A stretch of DNA of 12,349 bases from Betaproteobacteria bacterium (GTDB lineage Bacteria > Pseudomonadota > Gammaproteobacteria > Burkholderiales > SG8-39): assembly GCA_009693435.1 (NCBI GenBank), contig SHXF01000123.1:1-12349 (forward strand), in the 5' to 3' direction. A program made the translations under genes and the position numbers. This document shows, in pieces, positions 5,431 to 11,295 of the stretch (position 1 is its first letter; each line of letters begins with the position of its first letter). The notes below the pieces were generated by a model that saw only the letters and a program-made list of their open reading frames with translations, made no database searches and was not told where the DNA came from.

Positions 5431-7053
5431 ATGAAACTCTGGCATCCTTGTCCGATTCCCCCGGATTGGAATCCTGTGATCACCACGATAACCAAAAACG
5501 ACAGCGGCGTGCGGCTCGCCGAGCTGATGGGCGCGATGTCGATTGCGACCGACTACGGCATGGGGCAACCGGTCGGCTACGCCCAATCCACCTGTGTGCT
5601 CGGCATCCGGCTGGGGGAAGCGGCCGGACTCTCGGTAAGCGAATTGCGTGATGTCTACTACCAGGCCTTGCTCCGTTTCATCGGCTGCAATGCCGAAACC
5701 TACGCGATGGCGGCGATCATCGGCGACGAACATGCGCTGCGCGCCGGGTTTGCGTCGATCGATTCCGGCAAGCCGCAACAGGTCGTGCCGCTGTTGCTTC
5801 GGTTCATCCGGCAGGCGAATGCAGGCGCCTCGCTGCTCGAACTGGCCGGGGCATTGATGCGCGGCCTGATGGCCATGGGAGCGCTGGCAGCCGAGTCCTT
5901 TCCGGGTCACTGCGAAGTCGCGCAGCGTCTCGCGGAGCGGCTGGGCTTCGGTCCCGATCTCGTGCGCGGCCTGGGACAGCTCTACGCGCGCTGGGACGGC
6001 AAGGGGATTCCCAAAGGCCTCAGGGGCGAGGCCATCACCCTGCCGGTGCGCGTGGTGATGCTCGCCCAGGATGCGGTCACGTTCCTTCGCATCGGCGGCC
6101 GCGATGCCGCACTCCAGGTGGCGCGCGACCGGCGTGCGAAACAATACGACCCGCGACTGGTCGATGTATTCGTGCGCGAGGCGGATTCTCTGCTCGCCGG
6201 GTTTTCGCACGATCCGGGCTGGCAGACGGTGCTCGAAATCGAGCCGGGAGAGCAGGTCACGCTCAACGAAAATGCGCTTGACGAGGCGTGCGCGGTCATC
6301 GCGGATTTTGCCGATCTGAAATCGCAATACACGCTCACCCATTCGCAGCGCGTCGCGATGTTTGCCGAAGGCGCCGCGCGCGTGCTGAACCTGCCGCCCG
6401 CAGATGTCGCGCTCGCGCGCCGTGCCGGACTGCTGCACGACATCGGGCGGGTCGGGGTGTCGGCGGGTGTGTGGGCGAAGCCCGGCGCGCTGTCCGAGCG
6501 CGAATGGGAAATGGTGAGGCTGCACGCTTACTACAGCGAACGCATCCTGGCGAGATTTCCGTCGCTGGTCGCGCTATCGAAGATCGCGTCCTTCGCGCAT
6601 GAAAGGGTGGACGGCTCGGGGTACTTCCGCAGCGCGGCCAGAGAGGCGTTGGTCCGGATCGCGCGAATCCTTGCCGCGGCTGACATGTTTGCGGGAATGA
6701 CGGAAGCCAGGCCGCATCGAGCGGCACGCACTGCCGCCGACGCGGGAGCCCTGTTGCAGGCGGACGCGCGCACCGGCCGGCTTGATATGGCTGCGGTCGA
6801 CGCGGTGCTGGGCGCGGCAGGCGTTGCCGCGGCGCCGACCCGGCGCCGCGATCCCTCCGGACTGTCCGACCGAGAAATCGAAGTAGTGCGCTCGCTCGCT
6901 CGCGGGCTCTCGAACAAGGAGATCGCGCGTGCCCTGGGCGTATCGCCGAAAACCGTCGACAACCAGGTGCAGAGCATCTACCCGAAGCTGGGCGTGCGCA
7001 CGCGCGCCGGCGCAACGCTCGCGGCAATGGAACGGTCGCTGCTCGTGCCCTGA
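5431..7053 (+). CDS. Tandem HD-GYP-like protein with C-terminal LuxR-type HTH
   Basis: This is a 540-aa cytoplasmic protein. Residues about 27-215 resemble an HD-GYP domain without catalytic residues: LLRFIGCNAE stands where LLHDIGK is usual, and ARWDGKGIPKGLRGEAI stands for the HHERxDGxGYP block. Residues about 290-430 form a second HD-GYP/HD domain with H304, H336-D337 (LLHDIGRV), H365 and AHERVDGSGYF at 389-399. Compared with HHExxDGxGYP the first H is A389 and P is F399, so activity on cyclic-di-GMP is uncertain. Residues 478-540 are a LuxR/FixJ HTH (LSDREIEVVRSLARGLSNKEIA, SPKTVDNQVQSIYPKLGV). A signal-dependent transcription regulator is the best reading. An in-frame TAA at 5416 limits the start to ATG 5431 or GTG 5476; the latter fits relatives that begin near residue 20. 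No receiver or autoinducer domain is present. Confidence 0.85.
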   Translation: MKLWHPCPIPPDWNPVITTITKNDSGVRLAELMGAMSIATDYGMGQPVGYAQSTCVLGIRLGEAAGLSVSELRDVYYQALLRFIGCNAETYAMAAIIGDEHALRAGFASIDSGKPQQVVPLLLRFIRQANAGASLLELAGALMRGLMAMGALAAESFPGHCEVAQRLAERLGFGPDLVRGLGQLYARWDGKGIPKGLRGEAITLPVRVVMLAQDAVTFLRIGGRDAALQVARDRRAKQYDPRLVDVFVREADSLLAGFSHDPGWQTVLEIEPGEQVTLNENALDEACAVIADFADLKSQYTLTHSQRVAMFAEGAARVLNLPPADVALARRAGLLHDIGRVGVSAGVWAKPGALSEREWEMVRLHAYYSERILARFPSLVALSKIASFAHERVDGSGYFRSAAREALVRIARILAAADMFAGMTEARPHRAARTAADAGALLQADARTGRLDMAAVDAVLGAAGVAAAPTRRRDPSGLSDREIEVVRSLARGLSNKEIARALGVSPKTVDNQVQSIYPKLGVRTRAGATLAAMERSLLVP

Positions 7054-7061
7054 TCCCCGCA

Positions 7062-7091
7062 TTGACTCGGATAGGGTATTTACCCTATTCA
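7062..7091 (+). promoter_or_regulatory. Palindromic operator/promoter before 90-aa gene
   Basis: ATAGGGTA (7071-7078), TT, TACCCTAT (7081-7088) is a perfect 8-bp inverted repeat just after the regulator gene. TTGACT at 7062-7067 and TATTCA at 7086-7091, 18 bases apart, could be -35 and -10, placing the palindrome in the spacer. This suits control of the 90-aa gene by the neighbouring HTH protein. The alternative is a terminator-like hairpin for the upstream gene, but no T tract follows. Confidence 0.45.
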
Positions 7092-7166
7092 CGTCCAGGC
7101 GCCCAATCTTTACCTTCTCTGTGTTGCCGACGCATCCGCATCGGCCAACCACCGACGGAGGAAGAC

Positions 7167-7439
7167 ATGGCAATTCTTGTGAAGTTCGAAGTGAACGGGG
7201 CGACATCATCCCGTTACGATGAGGTCATCCGGCGACTCACGGAAATCGGACTAAGGGTTCCGGACGGTCAGCAGTACCACATCTGCTACGGCGACAGGCA
7301 GCACCTGCAGGTCATAAACGTTTTCGAAAACCAGGCCAAGCTCGATGCATTCGGCGCGAAGCTCATGCCGATCCTGAAGGAAATCGGCATCGAGGCGAAG
7401 CCGATCGTCGCCGAGATCTACAACATCATCGAGGGGTGA
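7167..7439 (+). CDS. Small alpha-beta (Dabb/ABM-like) protein, 90 aa
   Basis: The protein reads MAILVKFEVNGATSSRYDEVI, then TEIGLRVPDGQQYHICYGD, HLQVINVFENQAKLDAFG and LMPILKEIGIEAKPIVAEIYN. The alternation of strands and helices, and the LxxFGxxLMPILKEIG segment, resemble small ferredoxin-like (dimeric alpha-beta barrel) proteins related to antibiotic-biosynthesis monooxygenases and stress-response Dabb proteins. A catalytic role is not evident. The start ATG 7167 is fixed by a strong Shine-Dalgarno sequence, GGAGGAAG at 7157-7164, although the frame is open back to 7062. It is the first gene after the HD-GYP/LuxR regulator, and the palindrome at 7071-7088 lies between them, so regulation by that neighbour is a reasonable inference. 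Confidence 0.75.
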   Translation: MAILVKFEVNGATSSRYDEVIRRLTEIGLRVPDGQQYHICYGDRQHLQVINVFENQAKLDAFGAKLMPILKEIGIEAKPIVAEIYNIIEG

Positions 7440-7621
7440 TGGAGCAAGGCGGCCTGGCAAGGCGTTCAATCCGTTCTTGCAAAAGCGCCGCCGTGCTCCG
7501 GACTTGCCGGAACGGATAGCGGGCGAACCGGAGTTTCGACCTGGTTGACCGAAGCCACAGGGGAAGGATATATCAAGAAATATCGATAGTGGCCAGCGGA
7601 CGCCCGATTTGAGGGTGCTTC

Positions 7622-7647
7622 TCCAATAAATCATGAAGATTATTGGA
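7622..7647. other. 8-bp stem-loop between 90-aa gene and tandem array
   Basis: TCCAATAA (7622-7629) and TTATTGGA (7640-7647) are perfect reverse complements with a 10-base loop. No T tract follows on plus, so it is not a clear intrinsic terminator. The surrounding 7440-7656 stretch contains no credible gene. It may be a protein site or a structured RNA element. Confidence 0.4.
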
Positions 7648-7656
7648 TGCCCTCTT

Positions 7657-7733
7657 CCTCAGTTTGCCCTCAGTTTGCCCTCAGTTTGCCCTCAGTTCGC
7701 CCTCAGTTCGCCCTCAGTTCGCTTTCAGCTTCG
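7657..7733. repeat. 11-bp tandem repeat, six copies plus one degenerate
   Basis: Three copies of CCTCAGTTTGC (7657-7689) are followed by three of CCTCAGTTCGC (7690-7722) and a degenerate copy with an extra base. Read on minus, each copy contains AAC TGA, the last codon and stop of the Bug remnant at 7714. The array thus looks like an amplification of the gene's own terminal codons. Confidence 0.95.
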
Positions 7734-7890
7734 CGTTCTTCAGCACCGGCGTCCACTTGCGCACTTCGGCCTTGATATAGGCGTCGATCTCGGCCGGCGT
7801 CATCTGCGAACCTTTTATGTCCTGCTTTTCCAGGGCGGCTTTCACCTCGGGCTGCAGCAGGCCCTTGTGCGCTTCGGCGCCGGGAAAGAC
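7714..7890 (-). pseudogene. C-terminal remnant of a second Bug/TctC-family binding protein
   Basis: Reading the minus strand gives AEAHKGLLQPEVKAALEKQ, DIKGSQMTPAEIDAYI and KAEVRKWTPVLKNAKLKAN with a TGA at 7714-7716. This is the C-terminal end of a Bug-family substrate-binding protein: LQ(D)PEVKxxLxxQ, TPAEIxAYIKAE and KWxxVxKxAxLK are its usual terminal motifs. There are only about 50 recognisable residues and no start; homology breaks near 7875-7895, where a 41-bp direct repeat begins. It is too short for automated ORF calls. It differs in sequence from the remnant at 4893, so it is a separate gene. Confidence 0.75.
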
Positions 7891-7895
7891 AGGAG

Positions 7896-7936
7896 AATCA
7901 AGTGCGACACGAATTCGCTAGTAGAAGTTGTTCTCA
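7896..7936. repeat. 41-bp direct repeat, left copy
   Basis: This begins AATCAAGTGC and ends GTAGAAGTTGTTCTCA. It matches 8333-8373 at 37 of 41 positions (differences at repeat positions 11, 19, 23 and 25), in the same orientation. It lies exactly where the Bug remnant loses homology, which suggests the trace of an inserted element. Confidence 0.9.
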
Positions 7937-8067
7937 CAATATAAAGGAGGGAACCGCCCGTGTTACCGGGTGAATCCAGGAGCCTGAATAAAGAGCGACT
8001 CTGACAAAGTGACGAAGCACCGCGAGGTGCGGGGTACCCATCGCGAGAGGCGTCATTCTTTGACGGA

Positions 8068-8076
8068 TGCTAAAAT
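8068..8076 (+). promoter_or_regulatory. Extended -10 promoter for the coiled-coil gene
   Basis: TGC TAAAAT at 8068-8076 fits an extended -10 element (TGn plus a -10 hexamer). The predicted transcript start, about seven bases on, falls at or next to the ATG at 8084, and no Shine-Dalgarno sequence is present, so the mRNA may be leaderless. There is no convincing -35. Confidence 0.4.
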
Positions 8077-8083
8077 TAATGCC

Positions 8084-8329
8084 ATGGCCGACATTACCGC
8101 ACAGATCCTGACGGAGATTCGCGACGAGGCTCGCGAAGCGCGCGCGGAAAACCGTGAAGATTTCAAGAACGTCTTTCACCGGCTCGCGCTTGTGGAGTCG
8201 AGCATGAACGACGTAAAACAGCGCCTTACTTCGCTCGAGCGGCACATGGCGGCGCTGCTCAGCATCGTGCCTGTAATTAACGAGCGCATCGACCGGCTGG
8301 AGGCACGGGTCGCCGCGCTCGAAAAATAG
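8084..8329 (+). CDS. Small coiled-coil protein, 81 aa, unknown function
   Basis: The protein reads MADITAQILTEIRDEAREAR, then AENREDFKNVFHRLALVES, and ends RIDRLEARVAALEK. It is strongly charged and helical, with heptad spacing of L, V and I from about residue 32 to the end (LALVESSMNDVKQRLTSLE), so a coiled-coil oligomer is likely. A short less charged stretch (MAALLSIVPVI) interrupts it. Similar small proteins, MxDIT..IL.EIRDE, are widespread in betaproteobacteria as hypotheticals. The ATG at 8084 was preferred to the upstream in-frame start at 8009 because the upstream 25 residues are basic and unlike the family, and a -10 element abuts the ATG. The gene is enclosed by two 41-bp direct repeats, so it may be a passenger of a small element. 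Confidence 0.65.
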   Translation: MADITAQILTEIRDEAREARAENREDFKNVFHRLALVESSMNDVKQRLTSLERHMAALLSIVPVINERIDRLEARVAALEK

Positions 8330-8332
8330 GTA

Positions 8333-8373
8333 AATCAAGTGCAACACGAAGTCGTTTGTAGAAGTTGTTCTCA
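8333..8373. repeat. 41-bp direct repeat, right copy
   Basis: The second copy of the repeat at 7896-7936 starts four bases after the stop of the coiled-coil gene. With the left copy it brackets a segment of about 437 bp per repeat period. No transposase lies between them. Confidence 0.9.
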
Positions 8374-8459
8374 GCGTACGCCGGGTCGAGCACTGTAGTT
8401 CGCCGCTCATCCACTGCCCCTCGCGCTGCGCTACGCGATATCCGGGACCGGGTGGTAGG

Positions 8460-8789
8460 TTATGGTAATGACTGCGGGGAATGACCGCGGGGAATGACCG
8501 CGTTTCGCGGCCAGTCGGGCGCTTGCGCGGGCGGGCCGCGCCCGGCGGGCTCGGGCACCCAGCGTTCGAGATGCTCGAGGCTGCGTCGCAGCACGCTCGG
8601 ATCGTCGATCAGGGCGATCACGCGTATTGGACCGCAGTTATTGCTTCGGCATTTGGGGCATCCGAGCGGATCAGCTTCGTAGACCTTGCGGATGAGCCGC
8701 GCCCACAGGGAAGGGTGGGGCCCCTTCCTCACCCTGGAGCCTTGGCGCCGATGGCGATCTCGCTCACCGATCTTGACCAAGGCGCGCAC
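8460..8789 (-). pseudogene. IS91-like transposase C-terminal fragment
   Basis: The minus frame contains SLWARLIRKVYEADPLGCPK followed by CRSNNCGPIRVIALIDDPS and VLRRSLEHLERWVPEP. This is the typical C-terminus of IS91-family (Y2) transposases: WARLIxKVYExDPLxCPxCxxxMRIVAFIxDxxVIRxILxHLGLW. A SNNCG insertion disrupts the expected CPRCGGxM zinc-ribbon region. The open frame extends upstream to about 8873, but that part is not recognisable, and none of the catalytic HUH/tyrosine domain is present, so it cannot transpose. Its last codons lie in a 13-bp tandem repeat. The first codon of the listed span is a GTG inside a longer frame, not a real start. Confidence 0.7.
8467..8502. repeat. 13-bp tandem repeat, 2.8 copies
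   Basis: AATGACTGCGGGG (8467-8479), AATGACCGCGGGG (8480-8492) and the partial AATGACCGCG (8493-8502) lie head to tail. The array overlaps the 3' end of the transposase fragment, just before its stop at 8460-8462 on minus. Confidence 0.9.
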
Positions 8790-8924
8790 GTCCTTGCAGC
8801 GCGCCAGTTCCTCCAGATAGGCTCCGCGACGCCCCTCCCGGTGGAGGCAGTCGGAGCGAGCTTGGTAGTAAAATCAAAAGAGCACCCAATTTCCGCCCGG
8901 CATGAAGACCTTGAACCTCCGCCC

Positions 8925-9044
8925 ATGAGCAGAATCGTATCGATCGAAATCCTGCTGGTGCAGCTGCCGACCCGGCGCGAGCACAAGTGGACCGGCCTCA
9001 CCGAACCGATCGGGCGCTATCGCGTGCCGGAATCGGAGTTCTGA
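8925..9044 (+). pseudogene. N-terminal stub of mandelate racemase/muconate lactonizing enzyme family
   Basis: The 39-aa frame reads MSRIVSIEILLVQLPTRREH then KWTGLTEPIGRYRVPESEF and stops at TGA 9042-9044. The first 31 residues match the N-terminal strand and loop of enolase-superfamily MR/MLE enzymes (MKIxxVExxxVxLPTRRxHKWTGLTxPIGxY). Full proteins have about 370 residues, so nearly the whole gene is missing. The final RYRVPESEF looks like a C-terminal tail of such proteins joined in frame, hinting at an internal deletion. A TAAAAT at 8869-8874 could be the -10 of the operon. The stop lies two bases before the GTG of the M24 gene. Confidence 0.65.
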
Positions 9045-9046
9045 TC

Positions 9047-10180
9047 GTGCGGACCGAAATCGTCGATCGCTGGGTTGCCGCGACGAAGCGCCATGGCTTC
9101 GACGCCATGCTGTCGTGCTCGCCGGAGAACTTCGCCTACCTCACGGGGTTCATCGTGCCCTCGCAGCCGCTGATGCGCCACCGGCACGCGATGGGCATCG
9201 TAACGGCCGATGGCCGCACCGCGATTCTTGGCGTCGACATGGAGGCGACTACGATCGGGCGGCGCGAGCCGGATACGGCGACGAAGATCTGGGCCGAGTT
9301 CAGCGACAACGCCATGGCGGTGCTCGCCGATTTGTTGCGCGAGCTGGGCCTCGCGGATTCGAGGATCGGCATCGAGCTCGACTATCTGCCGGCAAGCGAC
9401 TTCGACAAGCTGCGTGCGGCGCTGCCGGGCGCAACATTCGTTGCCGGCCAACACATCATCGCGCACATGCGGCAGGTCAAAACCCCGGAAGAGATCGCGC
9501 TGCTGCGGCGCCTGTCGCGTATTTCCGACCGGTCGATCACCGACGCGCTGCGTGCGGTGAAGGCCGGCGACAGCGAAATGGACCTCGCGGGGCACCTGAC
9601 GCGCAACGTGTTTTCGCTGGGCGCCGAGCAGTTCAAGCTGATGATCATCGCGACCGGAGAGCGCAGCCAGCTTCCCAATGTCGGCCCGAGCGAGCGCAAG
9701 CTCACGACGGGCGATGTGTGCCGCGTCGAGATCTTCCCGGTGATCTCCGGCTACCACGCGGGCGTGTGCCGCACGGCGGTGGTACAGAAGGCTCCGGCGC
9801 ACGCCGAGCGCATCTGGAAGCACCTCGTCGATTGCAAGTACCAGTTGCTCGATCAGGTGAAGCCGGGCGCGAGCTGCCGCGCGATCTACGCGGCGTTCAT
9901 CGCGAAACTCGCCGAACTCGGCCTGCCACCGATTCCCTTCGTCGGGCACGGTATCGGCCTCTTCCTGCACGAGGATCCGTATCTCGGCAAGACGCCGGAG
10001 ATCGGTCGCGACGGCGATGCGATGCTCGAAGCGGGAATGGTGCTGGGGGTCGAGCCGCTGTGCTACCAGACCGGCCACGGCTACGGTATGCAGTTGAAGG
10101 ACATGCTGCTGGTCACCGAGCGCGGCAGCGAGATGCTGTCCGACTACTGCTCGAACGACGAGTTGATCGTCGTCCGCTGA
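9047..10180 (+). CDS. M24 (pita-bread fold) hydrolase with degenerate metal site, creatinase/DoeA-like
   Basis: This is a 377-aa protein with a creatinase N-terminal domain (about residues 1-140, FDAMLSCSPENFAYLTGF) followed by an M24 pita-bread domain (HMRQVKTPEEIALLRR onward). The usual ligands are D, D, H, E, E. Here the positions read E228 (CRVEIFP), G239 (HAGVCRT), H301 (GHGIGLFLHE), E336 (LGVEP) and K351 (QLKDMLLVT). Three of five are changed, so a di-metal aminopeptidase P or prolidase activity is unlikely. Metal-free relatives are creatinase and ectoine hydrolase DoeA, which cleave C-N bonds of small substrates. GTG 9047 was chosen: GGAG at 9035-9038 is well spaced and the upstream frame is the racemase stub region. 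Its TGA overlaps the next ATG by one base (TGATG at 10178-10182). Confidence 0.8.
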   Translation: MRTEIVDRWVAATKRHGFDAMLSCSPENFAYLTGFIVPSQPLMRHRHAMGIVTADGRTAILGVDMEATTIGRREPDTATKIWAEFSDNAMAVLADLLRELGLADSRIGIELDYLPASDFDKLRAALPGATFVAGQHIIAHMRQVKTPEEIALLRRLSRISDRSITDALRAVKAGDSEMDLAGHLTRNVFSLGAEQFKLMIIATGERSQLPNVGPSERKLTTGDVCRVEIFPVISGYHAGVCRTAVVQKAPAHAERIWKHLVDCKYQLLDQVKPGASCRAIYAAFIAKLAELGLPPIPFVGHGIGLFLHEDPYLGKTPEIGRDGDAMLEAGMVLGVEPLCYQTGHGYGMQLKDMLLVTERGSEMLSDYCSNDELIVVR

Positions 10181-11265
10181 TGCGCGTCGCTGTCATCGGC
10201 GCGGGTGCGGGCGGTGCTTCAGCCGTCGCGGAGCTCACCATCGCCGGCCACCAAGTCGCGTTGTGGAACCGTTCCGAGCAGACGCTCGCGCCCTTCGTCG
10301 AGCGCGGCGGGGTCGAATACGAAGGTGTGCTGGGCGAGGGTTTCGCGAAGCCGGCCCTGATCACGGCGGACATCGCACACGCGGTGCATGGCGCGGAAGT
10401 CGCGCTCGTCTGCCTGCCGACAATTTCACATGTCGCGATTGCACGCTCGCTTGCGCAGGCCGGCGCGCACGCCATGCCGGTGGTGCTGAACCCCGGCCAT
10501 ACCGGTGGCGCGCTCGAATTCCGCGAGGCCTATCGCATCGCCAGTGGTGGCCCGGTTCCGCCGATCGCGGAGTTCCACACGCTTGCGTATATCGCGCGCA
10601 AGTATCAGCCGGCGAGAGTGACCGTCTCGGGAAAGGCAAAGTTCCTGCGCCTGGGCGCGCTCCCTGGCGACGTGGCCGCCGCGGCTGCCGCGCGTGCGCT
10701 CTACCCGGTAAGCGATCCGGTGCCCGACGTGCTCAATTCGAGCCTCGCCAACCTGAACATGGTGTTGCACGCGCCGGGCGCGATTCTCGGCGCCGCATGG
10801 ATCGAGGCGACCCGCGGCGACTTCACGTTCTACGTGCAGGCGATGACTCCCGGCGTAACGCGGGTGCTCAAGGCGCTCGACGCCGAACGCCTCGCGGTAG
10901 CCCGCGCATTCGGGCATGAGCTGCCCCACCTTGGGGCGGAGATGCAGATGTACGGCACTGTCGAGGCATCGGTGAAGGACACTTCGGATCTCGTGGCTGC
11001 GATTTCCGGCGGTAAGGCAAACCAGCGCATCAAGGCGCCGGATTCGCTTCAGCACCGCTACTACCTCGAGGACTTCGGCCACGGCCTGGTGCCCTTTCTG
11101 GCCCTCGCCGCCGCGGCCGGCGTGCCCGTGCCGACCGCCGCGTCGCTGCTGGAACTCGGCATTACCCTGACCGGCATCGACTTCCGCGCCAGCGGCCGTA
11201 CTGCGCTGACCATGGGCATTGCCGGGCTTGACCGGGACAGGTTGCTTCGACTGGTGCGCGGGTGA
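10180..11265 (+). CDS. NAD(P)-dependent octopine/nopaline dehydrogenase-family protein
   Basis: This is a 361-aa protein with an N-terminal Rossmann domain (RVAVIGAGAGGASAVAEL, GxGxxG at residues 7-12) and VALVCLPTISHVAI near 75-87. The C-terminal half carries the opine-dehydrogenase domain: NLNMVLHAPGAILGAAWIE with H197, the usual catalytic His position, and FYVQAMTPGVTRVLKALDAE around 217-236. Family members catalyse NAD(P)H-linked reductive condensation of an amino acid with a 2-oxo acid, or the reverse oxidation. In a catabolic operon the oxidative direction is more likely. Translation starts at the ATG overlapping the M24 stop (TGATG), implying coupling. Upstream in-frame sequence to 9115 is an out-of-frame shadow of the M24 gene. 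The exact substrate is unknown. Confidence 0.85.
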   Translation: MRVAVIGAGAGGASAVAELTIAGHQVALWNRSEQTLAPFVERGGVEYEGVLGEGFAKPALITADIAHAVHGAEVALVCLPTISHVAIARSLAQAGAHAMPVVLNPGHTGGALEFREAYRIASGGPVPPIAEFHTLAYIARKYQPARVTVSGKAKFLRLGALPGDVAAAAAARALYPVSDPVPDVLNSSLANLNMVLHAPGAILGAAWIEATRGDFTFYVQAMTPGVTRVLKALDAERLAVARAFGHELPHLGAEMQMYGTVEASVKDTSDLVAAISGGKANQRIKAPDSLQHRYYLEDFGHGLVPFLALAAAAGVPVPTAASLLELGITLTGIDFRASGRTALTMGIAGLDRDRLLRLVRG

Positions 11266-11295
11266 CCCCGGCATGATCGTTACGTGGAAGGCAAC

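Noticed and set aside
5212..6525. 437-codon minus-strand frame
   Set aside because: It is antisense to the HD-GYP/LuxR gene, whose domains are clear, and the product has no recognisable fold.
5431..7053. Quorum-sensing LuxR receptor
   Set aside because: Only the HTH is LuxR-like; no autoinducer-binding domain is present and no LuxI-type synthase is nearby.
7657..7722. CRISPR array
   Set aside because: Units are directly adjacent with no spacers, and 11 bp is far too short for a CRISPR repeat.
8460..8873. Complete IS91-type element
   Set aside because: Only the C-terminal segment of the transposase is recognisable; the catalytic domain and element ends are missing.
9115..10179. N-terminal extension of the opine-dehydrogenase frame
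   Set aside because: This part is an out-of-frame shadow of the M24 gene; the Rossmann start and the TGATG overlap fix the real ATG at 10180.
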